From: an uncultured Clostridium sp.
GTDB lineage: Bacteria; Bacillota; Clostridia; TANB77; CAG-508
Assembly (NCBI GenBank): GCA_947426875.1
Contig: CANEFU010000065.1
Coordinates: 1 to 6,772 of the forward strand
Direction of reading: 5' to 3'
Length of the DNA stretch: 6,772 nt
The notes under the pieces were generated by a model. It made no database searches. It was not told the origin of the DNA and was given only the letters and a program-made list of their open reading frames with translations. Each line of letters starts with the position of its first letter. The first letter of the stretch is position 1. The position numbers and the translations under genes are program-made. Below, in pieces: positions 6,414-6,772 of the stretch.

Positions 6414-6772
6414 ATGGTTCTCATTTATTTTAATTATCCTGAATACCCCTACATTGGTTTTAAAGATGAAAATCTAAAAATCCCACTTACCTTTCCCAGA
6501 CAACATCAAAACTTTCAACCTGGTATAGAGCACATCATGACTCCCACACCTATCTTTGATAATCCTAATTACATTCCTAGTGGTAAATTGCAAGATAAAG
6601 TGGTTATTATTTCTGGAGGAGATAGTGGTATTGGTAGAGCTGTTTCTGTTTTATTTGCTAAAGAAGGTGCTAATATTGTTATTAATTACTTAAATGAGCA
6701 TGAAGATGCTAACTATACGAAACAGGTAATTGAAGGATATGGCCGTCAATGTCTTTTGATTACAGGTGATTT
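6414..6772 (+). CDS. Short-chain dehydrogenase/reductase (YhdF/YghA-type SDR), 3' end off the window
   Basis: The first 119 codons of an NAD(P)-dependent oxidoreductase of the classical/extended SDR fold. The N-terminal extension FPRQHQNFQPGIE (27-39), then PNYIPSGKLQDKVVIISGG (51-69), is typical of the YhdF/YdaD/YghA group (often labelled glucose-1-dehydrogenase-like or general stress protein 39). The Rossmann glycine motif is SGGDSGIGRA (67-76), with Ser in place of the usual leading Thr; NYLNEHEDA (91-99) follows the second strand and is typical of this group. Family proteins are about 285-300 residues, so the catalytic Ser-Tyr-Lys lie beyond the window. The start is uncertain: ATG 6414 is in frame but touches the ribosome binding site; ATT 6423 has better spacing; the next in-frame ATG (6537) would remove the conserved QHQ..QPG motif. 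The terminator upstream makes it a separate unit. Substrate unknown. Confidence 0.88.
   Translation, partial: MVLIYFNYPEYPYIGFKDENLKIPLTFPRQHQNFQPGIEHIMTPTPIFDNPNYIPSGKLQDKVVIISGGDSGIGRAVSVLFAKEGANIVINYLNEHEDANYTKQVIEGYGRQCLLITGD

Noticed and set aside
1..6772. CRISPR arrays, tRNA or rRNA genes, insertion sequences, riboswitches, phage attachment sites
   Set aside because: No repeats with regular spacing, no transposase or integrase frame, and no cloverleaf or known riboswitch pattern could be found on reading both strands.

Overview
The window looks like chromosomal DNA of a low-GC Gram-positive bacterium, most likely a Clostridia-type Bacillota. Signs of this are the strongly AT-rich sequence with mostly A/T-ending codons, AAGGAG-type ribosome binding sites, near-consensus sigma-A promoters, and a pilin-like protein whose N-terminus (GITLIALV...) I associate with gut Clostridia. 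This assignment is an inference; there is no rRNA or marker gene for an exact placement.

Layout. Positions 1-4701 carry a minus-strand operon read right to left: mfd (transcription-repair coupling factor), then a TrmH/SpoU-family RNA 2'-O-methyltransferase, then trmL (tRNA wobble-base 2'-O-methyltransferase, cut by the left edge). The genes are packed tightly: the second gene's ribosome binding site overlaps the mfd stop codon, and the third follows after 26 bases. Positions 4702-4907 are a divergent control region with one good promoter for mfd, whose leader can form a hairpin at its 5' end, and one good promoter for the plus-strand gene. Positions 4908-5483 encode a short PlsC-type acyltransferase, closed by a strong intrinsic terminator. 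Positions 5706-6318 hold a pilin-like gene with its own ribosome binding site and terminator. Its reading frame breaks near its 3' end: the frame from the ATG stops at 6242, while an adjacent frame continues a plausible C-terminus to 6318, exactly where the terminator begins. From about 6414 to the right edge is the start of a short-chain dehydrogenase/reductase with an unclear start codon.

Functionally, the left operon joins DNA repair with RNA modification, a housekeeping combination with no evident shared pathway. The right half is three separate single-gene units (lipid acylation, a surface or secreted pilin-like protein, a redox enzyme) with no obvious joint role. I do not see a clear undescribed multi-gene system. 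The most interesting points are the +1 frame break in the pilin-like gene, which sits on a codon pair that could permit +1 slippage, and the possible non-ATG start of the dehydrogenase.
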